Under the pieces are notes generated by a model. It was not told where the DNA came from and did no database searches. It saw only the letters and a program-made list of their open reading frames with translations. From contig CM077670.1 in assembly GCA_039707655.1 (NCBI GenBank), forward strand, positions 145,618,001-145,682,000: 64,000 nucleotides of DNA, given 5' to 3'. This DNA comes from Elymus sibiricus (lineage: Eukaryota; Streptophyta; Magnoliopsida; Poales; Poaceae). The position numbers and the translations under genes are program-made. This document shows positions 12,375 to 21,982 of the stretch, piece after piece. How positions within the stretch are numbered: position 1 is the first letter of the stretch; each line of letters opens with the position of its first letter.

Positions 12375-12475
12375 GCCGTCGTCGGATGTGGAAGAAGAAG
12401 ATACAAGAAAGAGGCAACAGTCGCGGGAGATTGAGGCGGAAAGAGATGAGCGAGCATCGCATCCCGCAGTCCCCT

Positions 12476-12483
12476 CTTTATAG
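12476..12483 (-). promoter_or_regulatory. TATA box of antisense gene, copy 1
   Basis: The minus strand reads CCCCCTATAAAGAGGGG. CTATAAAG stands 102 bp before the ATG at 12374, a normal distance for a plant promoter with a short leader. Confidence 0.55.
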
Positions 12484-13013
12484 GGGGAGTACGGAAGGCT
12501 GGCTCCTCACCGTCTTTGGGTGGCCGCCCACATTCGCCAATCCGTTGACCTGTGCTCTGGCCGGGCGCATTACTCCAGCAACCGCCCTGGATCGCCAATC
12601 CCGCGCCCTGCGCCCCCTGGCCCGGCGCATCACTCCAACGGCCGCCCTTCTCCACCAATCCGCTGTGTTGCATGCATGCAAGTGCGCGTAATGGAGAGGC
12701 ACAGAAAAAGGAGGAGTTAAGACATGGCAGTTATCCTTTGCCACGCGTGGCCATGTGCTGGTACAGTTTGAACCCGCGGCGCTCCACCTATGAGCACACC
12801 AAGCGGCCGCCCGTTTGACGGCAAGGGTTGCCGGAAGACGACCAAGAACACACCCGAATTTAGATTAATGAGGAAGCAATGAAGATCTCAAAGAGAGAGG
12901 ATAACCGTCATGACACAAATTACAACGCCAGTTTCTCGCCGCGTATCTGTGCATTATTTGGGCCTAGCCCAACGATGCTTCGGACGCGCGTATGGCCCAG
13001 GCCCGGGGGCTCC

Positions 13014-13516
13014 TGTCGATGTACAAAACATGGGTATTTTATACCCTGACTTATGCATAGACAGTAGCAGCCTCCTTGCCGGGAACCGTACCGAAGAAGC
13101 TACCAGAAAGAAGCTCAAGACACAGCACTCAACCAGTACCGAAGATGAAGACATTCCTTGCCGGCAAGGCTAAGCCGGCCAGGTGAGGACCCGGCAAGCT
13201 CCGTACCAGCGAGCTCCTGCCAGCCCTCCGGCGGTCCACCTCACCGCACAGGTGTTCGCTAGTGGGCAAGGTGTCGACCGCGCGGGCTGGTTGGTAAGGC
13301 TTATCGGGCACGTGTCAGCACGCTGGGACATGATTTGCTTCTAATGACACACGTCCAGGAGGCGTGTCAGGATAATACGAGGTAGCTGGGCAAGCGGTGC
13401 AGAAACCTTGCCGGGACTACCTCTCCACATGACACCTAACGGCGCATTTAATGCCTTTGTCCTAAACTGGCAGAGTTAGGTATGATAGCACTGTTTGCTA
13501 TCTAATCGATATGTAA
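13014..13516 (+). repeat. Truncated extra LTR within element B
   Basis: This starts with TGTCGATG, aligned to TGTCGGTG of the full LTRs, and matches the first 503 bp of the 3' LTR. It stops just before the TATA-box part and joins the second duplication copy. It therefore lacks the core promoter. Confidence 0.93.
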
Positions 13517-13715
13517 TACAAAGGCAAAATAAAATAAGGGAAACAACATGCATTTATTTAAACCCGGCAAACACTAGATATTCATTGAAAAGGTACTCGA
13601 TTATATTTTCATCGGCCCTTTGCCAGGGTTTATCTCGAGTGCGAAGAGGGCGAAAGGGGCGCCTAGGCGGAGTCCGGCTTGTTCCCGGAAGGCTAGATGA
13701 TGGTGCTGCCGGCGA

Positions 13716-14384
13716 TCAACCAGACTCTTTGGCATCGTCTTCAATCTTCACACCCGGAGAGCCGTCGTCATCGCCGTCATCATCGTCATCCTCAGCATCG
13801 CTAAAGGATGCGGTGTCGCTGTCGCTCGAGCTCTCCGCGCAGCACTCCAGACGAGCGCCTGAAGCCCCGAAGAACTTCACGACGAGTGTGTCTGGTCCAT
13901 CCAGCCTGAAGTGAAGGAGGTGCCCCTGCCCCAGACAACGGGCACGGGAAAAGGATTTCCACCCGCGCGTGAGGTACATGATGCCGTTGTTGGAAGTCTC
14001 AACGGTCACCCGGACCGGGCCATTGCAGCAACCGTCCACGCGCAGCCATAAGCCGTGCAGGTGGCGGCCTTCCATCTCCCTAGCAAAAGGGCGAGGGAGC
14101 CGCAACCAGCTCCATGGCTAGTCACGCAGCTCCAAGATGAACTCTTCCGCCATATCCATCGTGTGGCCTTCTGCCGGTGGAGGAAGGGCCAAAGACGGAG
14201 CGGCAAGTGCCCTGATGTGGCCGCCCAGACCACGGGCGCCGCGTCGCCCACGGCCATGGGCCGCGGCCTTCCCTTGAGCACGGGAGCCAGCCTCCGCAGC
14301 TGCTGCCGGAGCAAGAGCTTGGAGCCAAGAAGAAGCTCTCGCCGCGGTGGCGGAAGCACGACCGCGACCCCTTCCCGTCGCCAT
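13716..14384 (-). pseudogene. Antisense B3-like gene of element B, copy 2 (same stop)
   Basis: Same structure as copy 1: ATG at 14382-14384, basic Ala/Arg-rich N-terminus, TAG at 14118-14120 at the identical codon, then the B3-like core and acidic tail ending KESG. The shared stop means the lesion predates the duplication, or the codon is tolerated, or the true start lies downstream at the Met of FAREMEGR. Apart from that stop the frame has stayed open in both copies, while pol in the same element has collected many stops. That contrast hints at later or different constraint, though GC-rich sequence also lowers chance stops. Confidence 0.6.
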
Positions 14385-14485
14385 GCCGTCGTCGGATGTG
14401 GAAGAAGAAGATACAAGAAAGAGGCAACAGTCGCTGGAGATTGAGGCGGAAAGAGATGAGTGACCATCGCATCCCGCAGTCCCCT

Positions 14486-14493
14486 CTTTATAG
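14486..14493 (-). promoter_or_regulatory. TATA box of antisense gene, copy 2
   Basis: Identical CTATAAAG on the minus strand, 102 bp before the ATG at 14384. It is conserved exactly between the copies together with its flanks. Confidence 0.55.
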
Positions 14494-15010
14494 GGGGAGT
14501 ACGGAAGGCTGGCTCCTCACCGTCTTCGGGTGGCCGCCCACGTTCGCCAATCCCATGACCTATGCTCTGGCCGGGCGCATTACTCCAGCAACCGCCCACA
14601 ATCGCCAATCCCGCGCCCTGCGCCCCCTGGCCCGGCGCATCACTCCAACGGCCGCCCTTCTCCACCAATCCGCTGCGTTGCATGCATGCAAGTGCGCGTG
14701 ATGGAGAGGCACAGAAAAAGGAGGAGTAAATACATGTCAGTTATCCTTTGCCACGCGTGGCCGTGTGCTGGTACAGTTTGAACCCGCGGCGCTCCACCTA
14801 TGAGTACACCAAGCGGGCGCCCGTTTGACGGCAAGGGTTGCCGGAAGACGACCAAGAACACACCCGAATTTAGATTAACGAGGAAGCAAAGAAGATCTCA
14901 AAGAGAGAGGATAACCGTCATGACAAAAATTACAACGGCAGTTTCTCGCCGCGTATCTGTGCATTGTTTGGGCCTAGCCCAACGATGCTTCGGATGCGCG
15001 TATGGCCCAG

Positions 15011-15023
15011 GCCCGGGGGCTCC
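15011..15023 (+). other. Element B polypurine tract
   Basis: GCCCGGGGGCTCC directly precedes the 3' LTR. The G-run before the LTR is the usual plus-strand priming site of plant Gypsy elements. A copy stands before the truncated LTR at 13001-13013. Confidence 0.7.
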
Positions 15024-15850
15024 TGTCGGTGTACAAAACATGGGTATTTTATACCCTGACTTATGCACAGACAGTAGCAGCCTCCTTGCCGGGAACCGTA
15101 CCGAAGAAGCTACCAGAAAGAAGCTCAAGACACAGCACTCAAGCAGTACCGAAGATGAAGACATTCCTTGCCGGCAAGGCTAAGCCGGCCAGGTGAGGAC
15201 CCGGCAAGCTCCGTACCGGCGAGCTCCTGCCAGCCCTCCAGCGCTCCACCTCACCGCACAGGTGTTCGCTAGTGGGCAAGGTGTCGACCGCGCGGGCTGG
15301 TTGGTAAGGCTTATCGGGCACGTGTCAGCACGCTGGGATATGATTTGCTTCTAATGACACACGTCCAGGAGGCGTGTCAGGATAATACGAGGTAGCTGGG
15401 CAAGCGGTGCAGAAACCTTGCCGGGACTACCTCTCCACATGACACCTAACGGCGCATTTAATGCCTTTGTCCTAAACTGGCAGAGTTAGGTATGATAGCA
15501 CTGTTTGCTATCTAATCAATATGTAATTACTGTTTTGCCACTGTGGTAACCCCTTTGAGCTATAAAAGGAGGGCCAAGGCAACAGTTAGCGAGGATTCGG
15601 ACCCCTTTTCAGACACAAGCACGTCTCGTGTAGCTGCTCCTCCCACCTTGCCGGGAGAAGCGCTCCTTGTATTGTGCTCCCACACCATGAATACACCAAA
15701 AGCAGGAGTAGGGTTTTACGCTTCTCTGCGGCCCAAACCTGGGTAAAATCCCTTGCGCCCTCCATTGTTCATGCTCTTTGTGCACGTCGATCTCCCCCGC
15801 CGAACCACAAGGGGCTGCATGGCCCCATAGATGGTCGTCACACCACGACA
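15024..15850 (+). repeat. Element B 3' LTR
   Basis: 827 bp, TGTCGGTG to CACGACA, followed by the GCACC target duplication (15851-15855). It has a TATA box at 15561-15567 (TATAAAA). Confidence 0.95.
15561..15567 (+). promoter_or_regulatory. TATA box of the element B 3' LTR
   Basis: TATAAAA in the context GCTATAAAAGGAGG, matching the 5' LTR box. From here transcription would read out into element A. Confidence 0.7.
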
Positions 15851-15855
15851 GCACC

Positions 15856-18310
15856 CCATGTAAATATTCAAGGAGACTCAAGCGTCTAAGCTTGGGGATG
15901 CCCCGGAAGGCATCCCATCTTTCTTCCTCGACAATTAACGGTATGTTTCGATTTTTGTTTTGTTCACATGATATGCGTAAATTCTTGGAGCATCTTTTGT
16001 GTTTATTTTCCTTTTTCTTTTATGCACCATGCTGGTATGAGATAGTCCTTGGTTGATTTATAGAATTTTCTTTGCACTTCACTTATATCTTTTGAGTATG
16101 GCTTTATAGAATGCTTCATGTGCTTCATTTATATCATTTGAAGTTTGGATGCTTGTTTCTCTACAATCGGAAAACCATTATTAGTGGAATGCTCTTTTGC
16201 TTATCATATTTATTAGAGCGTGGTCTTTTGTATAAAGAATTAAACTCTCATGCTTCACTTATATCTATTTAGAGAGTTAACAGGAATTGGTCATTCACAT
16301 GGTTAGTCATAAAATCCTACATAAAACTTGTAGATCACTAAATATGATATGTTTGATTCTTGCAATAGTTTTGCAATATTGAGGTGGTAATATGGGGGCA
16401 TGCTAGTAAAATAATTAAAGTTGAGTATTAACAATGTTGTTAAGGGAAGTAGTGTTTACGCAAGTAAATCCTCACGCATGTAAAGTGGTGGCCACTGACA
16501 TTAGCAGTGAGGTCGGAGCATATTTTATCATTGATTGATCCTTTGTGTTGTTCGAATCGGGGGCACGCGATGGTTAACTCCTCCCATCCTCCCCCCTAGG
16601 GGCATGCGAGTAATACTTTGCTTTGAGGGCTTTGAAATTTTTAGAATAAGTATATGAGTTTTTTATGACTAATCTGGGTTCATGGACTATACGCACTCTC
16701 ACCCTTCCGCATATTGCTCGCCTCTTCAGTACCGAGCATTGCCCTTTCTCACCTCGAGAGTCGGTGCAAACTTCGCCGGTGCATCCAAACCCCGTGATAT
16801 GATACACTATATCACACATAAGCCTCCTTATATCTTCCTCAAAACAGCCACCATACCTACCTATCATGGCATTTCCATAGCCAATCCGAGATATATTGCC
16901 ATGCAACTTCCATTATCATCATACTAGATGATGCCCCGCATGTTGTTGCGGGAATATTTTGCAATATTTCAATGAGATTTTGGTTATATGGAACATGAAT
17001 ATTTGAAATTATAGTTTTTGAAAGTATATACGAATTAAATGTAAATAGCATAATAGAATGGAATTTTACATGCATGCATGTTTGCATGTTGATGTGGATT
17101 TTTAATATGCATAGTTACATGTTGAGGTGGGCCTTTTCCTATGCATGTTGAATGATGAGGTGGCATACTTGCATGTTGAGAGAAATATGTTAATGGGGGC
17201 TATCTATTTAGATATAGAAGATACATGACTTGAGCATTCATTGTCATATTGCTTTGCATGATTGTAAGTTAGCCAGCATGATATTTTCATGGCTTGTCTA
17301 TTTTATGATATCTTTGCTATGCTAGATCATTGCACATCCTGGTACACTGCCAGAGGCATTCATATAGAGTCATATTCTTTCAGTTTATCGAGTTGTAAGT
17401 AAATAAAAGTGTGATGCATTCTATAGTGTTGCCCCTACATGTGAGGATATATAAAAAAGTGGCCAAAAAGAGCCCAAAAAAAGAGAAAACAAAAAAAAAG
17501 AACGAAAAAAATGAAAACAAAAAAATGAGAGAAAAAGAGAGCGGGGGCACACTACTATCCTTTTTCCACACTTGTGCTTCAAAGTTGCACCATGTTCTTC
17601 ATATAGAGAGTCTCCATGAGTTATTACTTTCATATACTAGTGGGAATTTTTCATTATAGAACTTGGCTTATATATTCCAATGACGGGCTTCCTCAAATGC
17701 CCGAGGTCTTCATGAGCAAGCAAGTTGGATGCACACCCACTTAGTTTCAGTAGTGAGCTTTCATACACTTATAGCTCTAGTGCATCTGTTGCATGGCAAT
17801 CCCTACTCCTCGCATTGATATCGATTGATAGGCCTCTCCATTGCCTATTGATCTGCCGAGTTGATGCGAGCCTTTCTTCCTTTTTGACTTCCCTTATTGA
17901 TCTCTACCACAACATTCTATTCCACCCATAGTGCTATGTCCATGGCTCACACTCATGTATTGAGTGAAGTTGAAAATGCTGAAGCGCGTGAAAAAGTATG
18001 ATACAATTGCTTGGTTTGGCACTGGGGTACTCTTGATTTGATATATCTATGCAGGGAAGAATGAGCGTGTCAAGCTTACCACAACTAAGTGTATAGAGGT
18101 TGTTTCCTTGAGCTCCATTATTACAAAAGGCAATGATGAATTAAATGCATGTTTTGTATTATTCTTTCAATATCAAATTGATAGACTATTGCCTTGAGTC
18201 ACTCGTATCTTAATATTCATGCATGATTAGATTACATGATCAAGACTATGCTAGGTAGCATTCCATATCAAAAATTATCTTTTTATCATTTACCTACTGC
18301 AGGACGAGCA
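15856..18310 (+). other. Element A internal region, right part (non-coding)
   Basis: No coding sequence supported. It begins with the second half of the module split by B and holds a perfect hairpin, GGGATGCC (15895-15902) and GGCATCCC (15909-15916). The block at about 16720-16923 is strongly conserved with element C at 25430-25640 (CACATAAGCCTCCTTATAT, CCACCATACCTACCTATC). A purine-rich A-tract runs over 17456-17530. The Helitron at 16924-17221 interrupts it. Confidence 0.75.
16924..17221 (-). mobile_element. Small non-autonomous Helitron (298 bp) in element A
   Basis: On the minus strand the insert starts TCTTCTATATC and ends with a hairpin (CCCGCA, six-base loop, TGCGGG), a short spacer, and CTAG. 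It lies between host A and T with no target duplication, as expected for Helitrons. The paralogous site in element C (25636-25650, CATCATACACATGACTT) lacks it. Deleting the insert from A gives a matching sequence with one base difference, so the boundaries are well supported. It codes for nothing and would need a Rep/helicase from elsewhere. Confidence 0.82.
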
Positions 18311-18330
18311 GGAATTAAGCTTGGGGATGC
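18311..18330 (+). other. Element A polypurine tract
   Basis: GGAATTAAGCTTGGGGATGC stands directly before the 3' LTR, with the same sequence before the 3' LTR of G and a variant before that of C. The AAGCTTGGGGATGC part also occurs in the internal hairpin modules. Confidence 0.75.
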
Positions 18331-19842
18331 TGATACGACTCCATCGTATCTATAATTTTTTATTATTTCATGCCAATATTCTACAACTTTCCATTACTTT
18401 TGGCAACAATTTATATGATTTTCTTGGACTAACATATTGATCCAGTGCCCAGTGCCAGTTCCTGTTTTTTTTACATGTTTTTTGTTTCGCAGAAAATCCA
18501 TATCAAACGAAGTTCAAATGAGATAAAATTTTACGGAGATTTATTTTGGAATATATGTGATTTTTGGGAAAAAGAATCAGCGTAAGGGGTGGCCCACATG
18601 CCCCACAAGCTCATAGGGCGCGCCCCCTACCCCAGGGCATGCCCCCTACACGTGTGGCCACCTCGAAGGTCATTTGTGGGTGTCCTTCTGCCGCAAGGAA
18701 TCTAATATCCTGTTAAAAATCCCCTCAAAATTTCAGCCCAATCGGAGTTACGAATCTTCGGGAATATAAGAAACAATAAAAGGCCAGAAAACAGGAACGC
18801 GAAATAGAAGAGAACAGAGAAAGAGATCCAATCTCGGAGGGGCTCCTGCCCTCCGGGAGCCATGGTGGCCATGGACCAGAGGGGAAACCCTCCTCCCAGC
18901 TAGGGGGGAGGCCAAGCAAAAAGAAGAAGGAGGGGGGCTTTCTCCCCCTCTCTTCCGGTGGCGCCGGAGTGCCGCCGGGGGAACCATCGTGACGGCGATC
19001 TACACCAACAACTTCGCTGCCGTCACCACCAACTCTCTCCCCCTCTTTGCAGCGGTGTAACACCTCTTCTCCCCGCTGTAATCTCTACTTAAACATGGTG
19101 CTTCATGCTATATATTATTACCCAATGATGTATGGCCATCCTATGATGTTTGAGTAGATTCTTTTTGTCCTATGGGTTAATTGTGGTATGGTGTGATTGA
19201 TATGAGTTGTATGTTAATATGGTGCTGTCCTATGGTGCCCTCCATGTCATGCAAGCATGTGGGATTACCGCTATAGGGTTTTACAATACGTTCATGATTC
19301 TCTTATATTGGGTGGCGAGACTGACAGAAGCTTATACCCGAGTAAGGGGGTTGTTGCGTATGGGAGTAAAGGGGACTTGTTACTTAATGCTATGGTTGGG
19401 TTTTACCTTAATGATCTTTAGTAGTTGCGGATGCTTGCTAGAGTTCCAATCATAAGTGCATATGGTCCAAGTATGGAAAGTATGTTAGCGTATGCCTCTC
19501 CCTCATTGCATATGATAAGTATCTATCGTGTTATATTCAACTGCCTATGGACAATCTTTCTCTTTGTGTTACAAAAATCTCTCTACTAAAACAAGCTAAC
19601 TTTTATTCTCTAGCAAAGTGCTCCTAGTTTATTCTTGCAAAGTAGTTCTAGCATTACACCTACAAAGTACTTCTAGTTTCATACTTGTTCTAGGTAAAGC
19701 AAACGATAAGTGTGCGTAGAGTTGTATCGGTGGTCGATAGAACTTGAAGAGAGTATAAATTCTACCTTTAACTCCTCGTTGGGTTCGACACTCTTATTTA
19801 TCGAAAAAGCTACAATTGATCCCCTACACTTGTGGGTTATCA
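18331..19842 (+). repeat. Element A 3' LTR
   Basis: 1512 bp from TGATACGACTCC to GGGTTATCA. Its start forms a stem-loop, GATACGA-CTCCA-TCGTATC. The ORF-like stretch at 19207-19455 is LTR sequence and not a gene. Confidence 0.93.
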
Positions 19843-20145
19843 TGCCCGCTCTTCTTCTCCCTCAATTCAAGCAGCTCGAGCTCTTCGATGTTCGCATCTT
19901 GAAGGAGGCTATTGAGCGCCTGCTCCACGGTTGTGCTACCCTCGAGTGCCTTCGTCTTGGGGAGATCCACGGGTTTAGTAGCCTCCACATCGCCTTGACG
20001 AATCTTTGATCGATTTGTTTGTCTTGCTGGTGCGGCAACATTATGGTCATTGAGCATGCGCCTTTCCTTGAGAGATTGGTTGTACTTTGTCGAGTAAGTC
20101 CATCAAGAGTCAGGGTCATTGACGCGCTGAAATTACAGTCGATAG
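19843..20145 (+). pseudogene. F-box/LRR/FBD-type gene relic
   Basis: The translation from the end of element A reads through LFDVRILKEAIERLLHGCATL, CLRLGEIHGFSSLHI, a TGA at 20007-20009, and then in the same frame IEHAPFLERLVVLC and RVRVIDALKLQSIGIF. This is the leucine-rich-repeat pattern of plant F-box/FBD proteins (C-terminal half). Such proteins are substrate receptors of SCF ubiquitin ligases. The TGA replaces what is usually an Arg or Ser codon. A GT at 20146 may be an old intron donor. The N-terminal F-box is absent: element A lies directly at the left edge, so it either inserted into the gene or the fragment was already partial. Confidence 0.6.
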
Positions 20146-20415
20146 GTATTTTTTTTCTTTGGATTCATTTCAATAGCTTTCCACAATAGCTAGATGTTAG
20201 TGGACTGACTTCTGATTTGGGATTTTTAACTTCGCCACAGGGAGGAAGAAAGGAACTCGCTAGAGGGCTACCCCACCATCTATCTTAGGGTTGGGTGGGG
20301 ACGATGGTGCAACTTGGCCAGAGAAATTTTTTGGAAAAGCCGGTGCTAGAGGGATGGCCAGGGGGGCGGCAGCACGGCGGTGGGCTGCGGTTGGGGGGAG
20401 AGCGGTGCGGTGAGG
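20146..20415. other. Host sequence between the gene relic and element C
   Basis: 270 bp with no gene I can support. The right part is GC-rich (G-runs and GGCGG motifs near 20340-20410). Together with 58542-58700 on the other side of element C it may have been a contiguous 5' leader of a gene on the minus strand; that is only an impression from composition. Confidence 0.35.
20411..20415. repeat. Target-site duplication of element C, left copy (TGAGG)
   Basis: TGAGG before the left LTR; AGAGG (58537-58541) after the right LTR. Four of five bases match, consistent with an old insertion with one later mutation. Confidence 0.7.
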
Positions 20416-21954
20416 TGATACGTCTCCAATGTATCTATAATTTTGGATTGTTGCATGCTATTATATAACCAAATTTATGTACTTTAGACATTGTTTTATA
20501 TCATTTTTGGAAACTAACCTATTAACCTAGTGCCCAGTGCGAGTTACAGTTTTTCCTCATTTTATTGTTTCTTAGAAAAACCATACCAAAAGAAGTCCAA
20601 ACACAATGAAACTTTACGATGATTTTTTCTGGACCAGAAGGGACCCTAGGTGGATCGGGAGGAGTGCAGAAGGCAGACGAGGGAGCGACAAGCTCACATG
20701 GCGCGCCCCAGGGGGCGCGCCGTCTGAGCTTGTGGGCCCCTCATAGGCCCCCTTGACCTAATTCAGTTCTATAAATTCCCCTAAATCCCAAAACCACCAG
20801 AGCAAGACCCGAAACAATTATTCCGCCGCCGCAAGCCTCTGTTCTTCTGCGATCCCATCTGGAGGCCTCCGCCGATACTCTGCCAGAGGGGGATCGATCG
20901 TGGAGGGGTTCTATATCAACCTTGCTGCCCTTCTGATGATGTGTGAGTAGTTCCCACAGGACCTATGGGTCCATAGTTAGTAGCTAGATGGCTTTCTCTC
21001 TCTCTCTTTGATCTTCGATACAATATTCTCTTCGAAGATCGATTCGATGTAATCTTGTTTTGCGGTGTGTTTGTTGGGATCTGATGAATTGTGGGTTTAT
21101 GATCATATTATTCATTGAAAGTAATTGACTCTTTTCTAAACTTTATTATGTGTGACTGTTATAGCTATGTAATGCTTTCCGGTCTATGAGTTTTCTTTGG
21201 CCAAGTTGATGAGTAGATCTTCAGTGGAAGTGGTGTATAGTAGTTGGTTCAATCTTGTGGTGTCCTCACTCTGTGACAGGAGGAGTAGCGAGGCACGTAT
21301 TTATATTGTTGCTACTAAGGGTAAACCGACGAGGTTCAATCATATTGCTTGGTTTTGTTCTGTCTACATTATGTCATCATGCTCCAAGCATTACTATGTT
21401 TGTTATCAACTTAATACCTTAAGATGCATGCTGGATAGCGGTCGAGGGGTGGAGTAATAGTAGGAGATGCAGGCAGGAGTCGGTCTACTTGTCACGGACG
21501 TAATGCCTATGTACTGATCATGCCATGAATAACATCATAACTATGCACTTTTCTATCAATTGCCCAACAGTAATTTGTTTACCCACCGTATGGTATGCTT
21601 ATGAGAGAGATGCCTCTAGTGAAAACTATGGCCCCCAGGCGCATTCACCATATTTACTAAAACCCTATTTTACTTGCTGCAATTTATTTAGTTTTAATTC
21701 CGTTTGCAATTTATAAACCTATCACTGTCAGATTTGATCCTTGCAATTAACGAGTACAAGGGGATTGACAACCCTCTTCCCCGCGTTAGGTGCAAGTATT
21801 TGCTCTTGTGTGTCAGGTACTGTCGACCTTTGTTTGCGTGGTTCACCTATTGGTTCGATAATCTTGGTTCTCTGCTGAGGAAAATACTTATCCGTTACTA
21901 TATTGCTTCAGCCTTCCTCTTCGGGGAAAATCCCAATGCAGCTCACAAGTAGCA
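20416..21954 (+). repeat. Element C 5' LTR
   Basis: 1539 bp, TGATACGTCTCC to AAGTAGCA. It has a TATA-like box, TATAAAT, at 20770-20776 (57354-57360 in the 3' LTR), and a short CT microsatellite at about 20995-21007. Confidence 0.95.
20770..20776 (+). promoter_or_regulatory. Probable TATA box of element C 5' LTR
   Basis: TATAAAT in TTCTATAAATTCCC, about 355 bp from the LTR start and conserved in the right LTR. The position fits a U3 promoter. Confidence 0.5.
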
Positions 21955-21965
21955 GAAAGAATTTC

Positions 21966-21982
21966 TGGCACCGTTGCCGGGG
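21966..21982 (+). other. Element C primer-binding site (tRNA-Asp type)
   Basis: TGGCACCGTTGCCGGGG, one mismatch to the tRNA-Asp 3' complement, 11 bases after the LTR end. Confidence 0.88.

Larger units (their letters stand above)
11507..13516 (+). repeat. Tandem duplication inside element B, copy 1 (2010 bp)
   Basis: 11507-13516 and 13517-15526 are near-identical with a constant offset of 2010 bp. The unit comprises the antisense B3-like gene, its upstream region and the first 503 bp of an LTR. The junction at 13511-13523 joins LTR sequence ending GTAAT to internal sequence starting TACAAAG with an overlap of only one or two bases. This suggests template switching or illegitimate recombination rather than equal crossing-over between long homologies. 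Confidence 0.9.
13517..15526 (+). repeat. Tandem duplication inside element B, copy 2 (2010 bp)
   Basis: Second copy of the unit at 11507-13516; its LTR part continues into the complete 3' LTR. The copies differ by scattered substitutions, so the duplication is not very recent. Confidence 0.9.
3500..15850 (+). mobile_element. Element B: Tat-lineage Gypsy LTR retrotransposon, degenerate
   Basis: LTRs 3500-4362 and 15024-15850 start TGTCGGTG and end CGACA. The element has a perfect 5-bp target duplication, a tRNA-Arg-type primer-binding site, and gag, protease, RT, RNase H and integrase remnants in the Gypsy order. A second, archaeal-type RNase H follows the RT-linked one, which is the hallmark of the Tat/Ogre/Retand lineage. 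Many in-frame stops make it unable to move by itself. Between pol and the 3' LTR is an unusual 4-kb region: a 2010-bp tandem duplication, each copy with an antisense B3-like gene, the first copy ending in a truncated LTR. Confidence 0.95.
1..19842 (+). mobile_element. Element A: non-autonomous Athila-like Gypsy LTR retrotransposon, left end outside window
   Basis: Two long repeats ending in GTGGGTTATCA (1-1223 and 18331-19842) bracket an internal region. A tRNA-Asp-type primer-binding site follows the left LTR and a polypurine tract precedes the right LTR. Between them there is one ORF of unknown function and no reverse transcriptase or integrase, so the element must have relied on enzymes supplied by relatives. 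The tRNA-Asp primer and TGATACG LTR start are typical of Athila-lineage families in Triticeae; I do not assign a family name. Element B and a small Helitron are inserted in it. The target-site duplication cannot be checked because the left end is missing. Confidence 0.9.

Noticed and set aside
12045..12434. Plus-strand ORFs (also 14055-14444) across the duplicated region
   Set aside because: They are frames opposite the antisense B3-like gene, Arg/Ser-rich by GC composition, with no family pattern.
17380..17571. Phe/Ser-rich minus-strand ORF
   Set aside because: Translation of an A/G-rich low-complexity tract (17456-17530).
19207..19455. 82-codon ORF starting MYVNMVLSYG
   Set aside because: It lies inside the 3' LTR of element A; the 5' LTR copy is not open in the same way, so it is chance.
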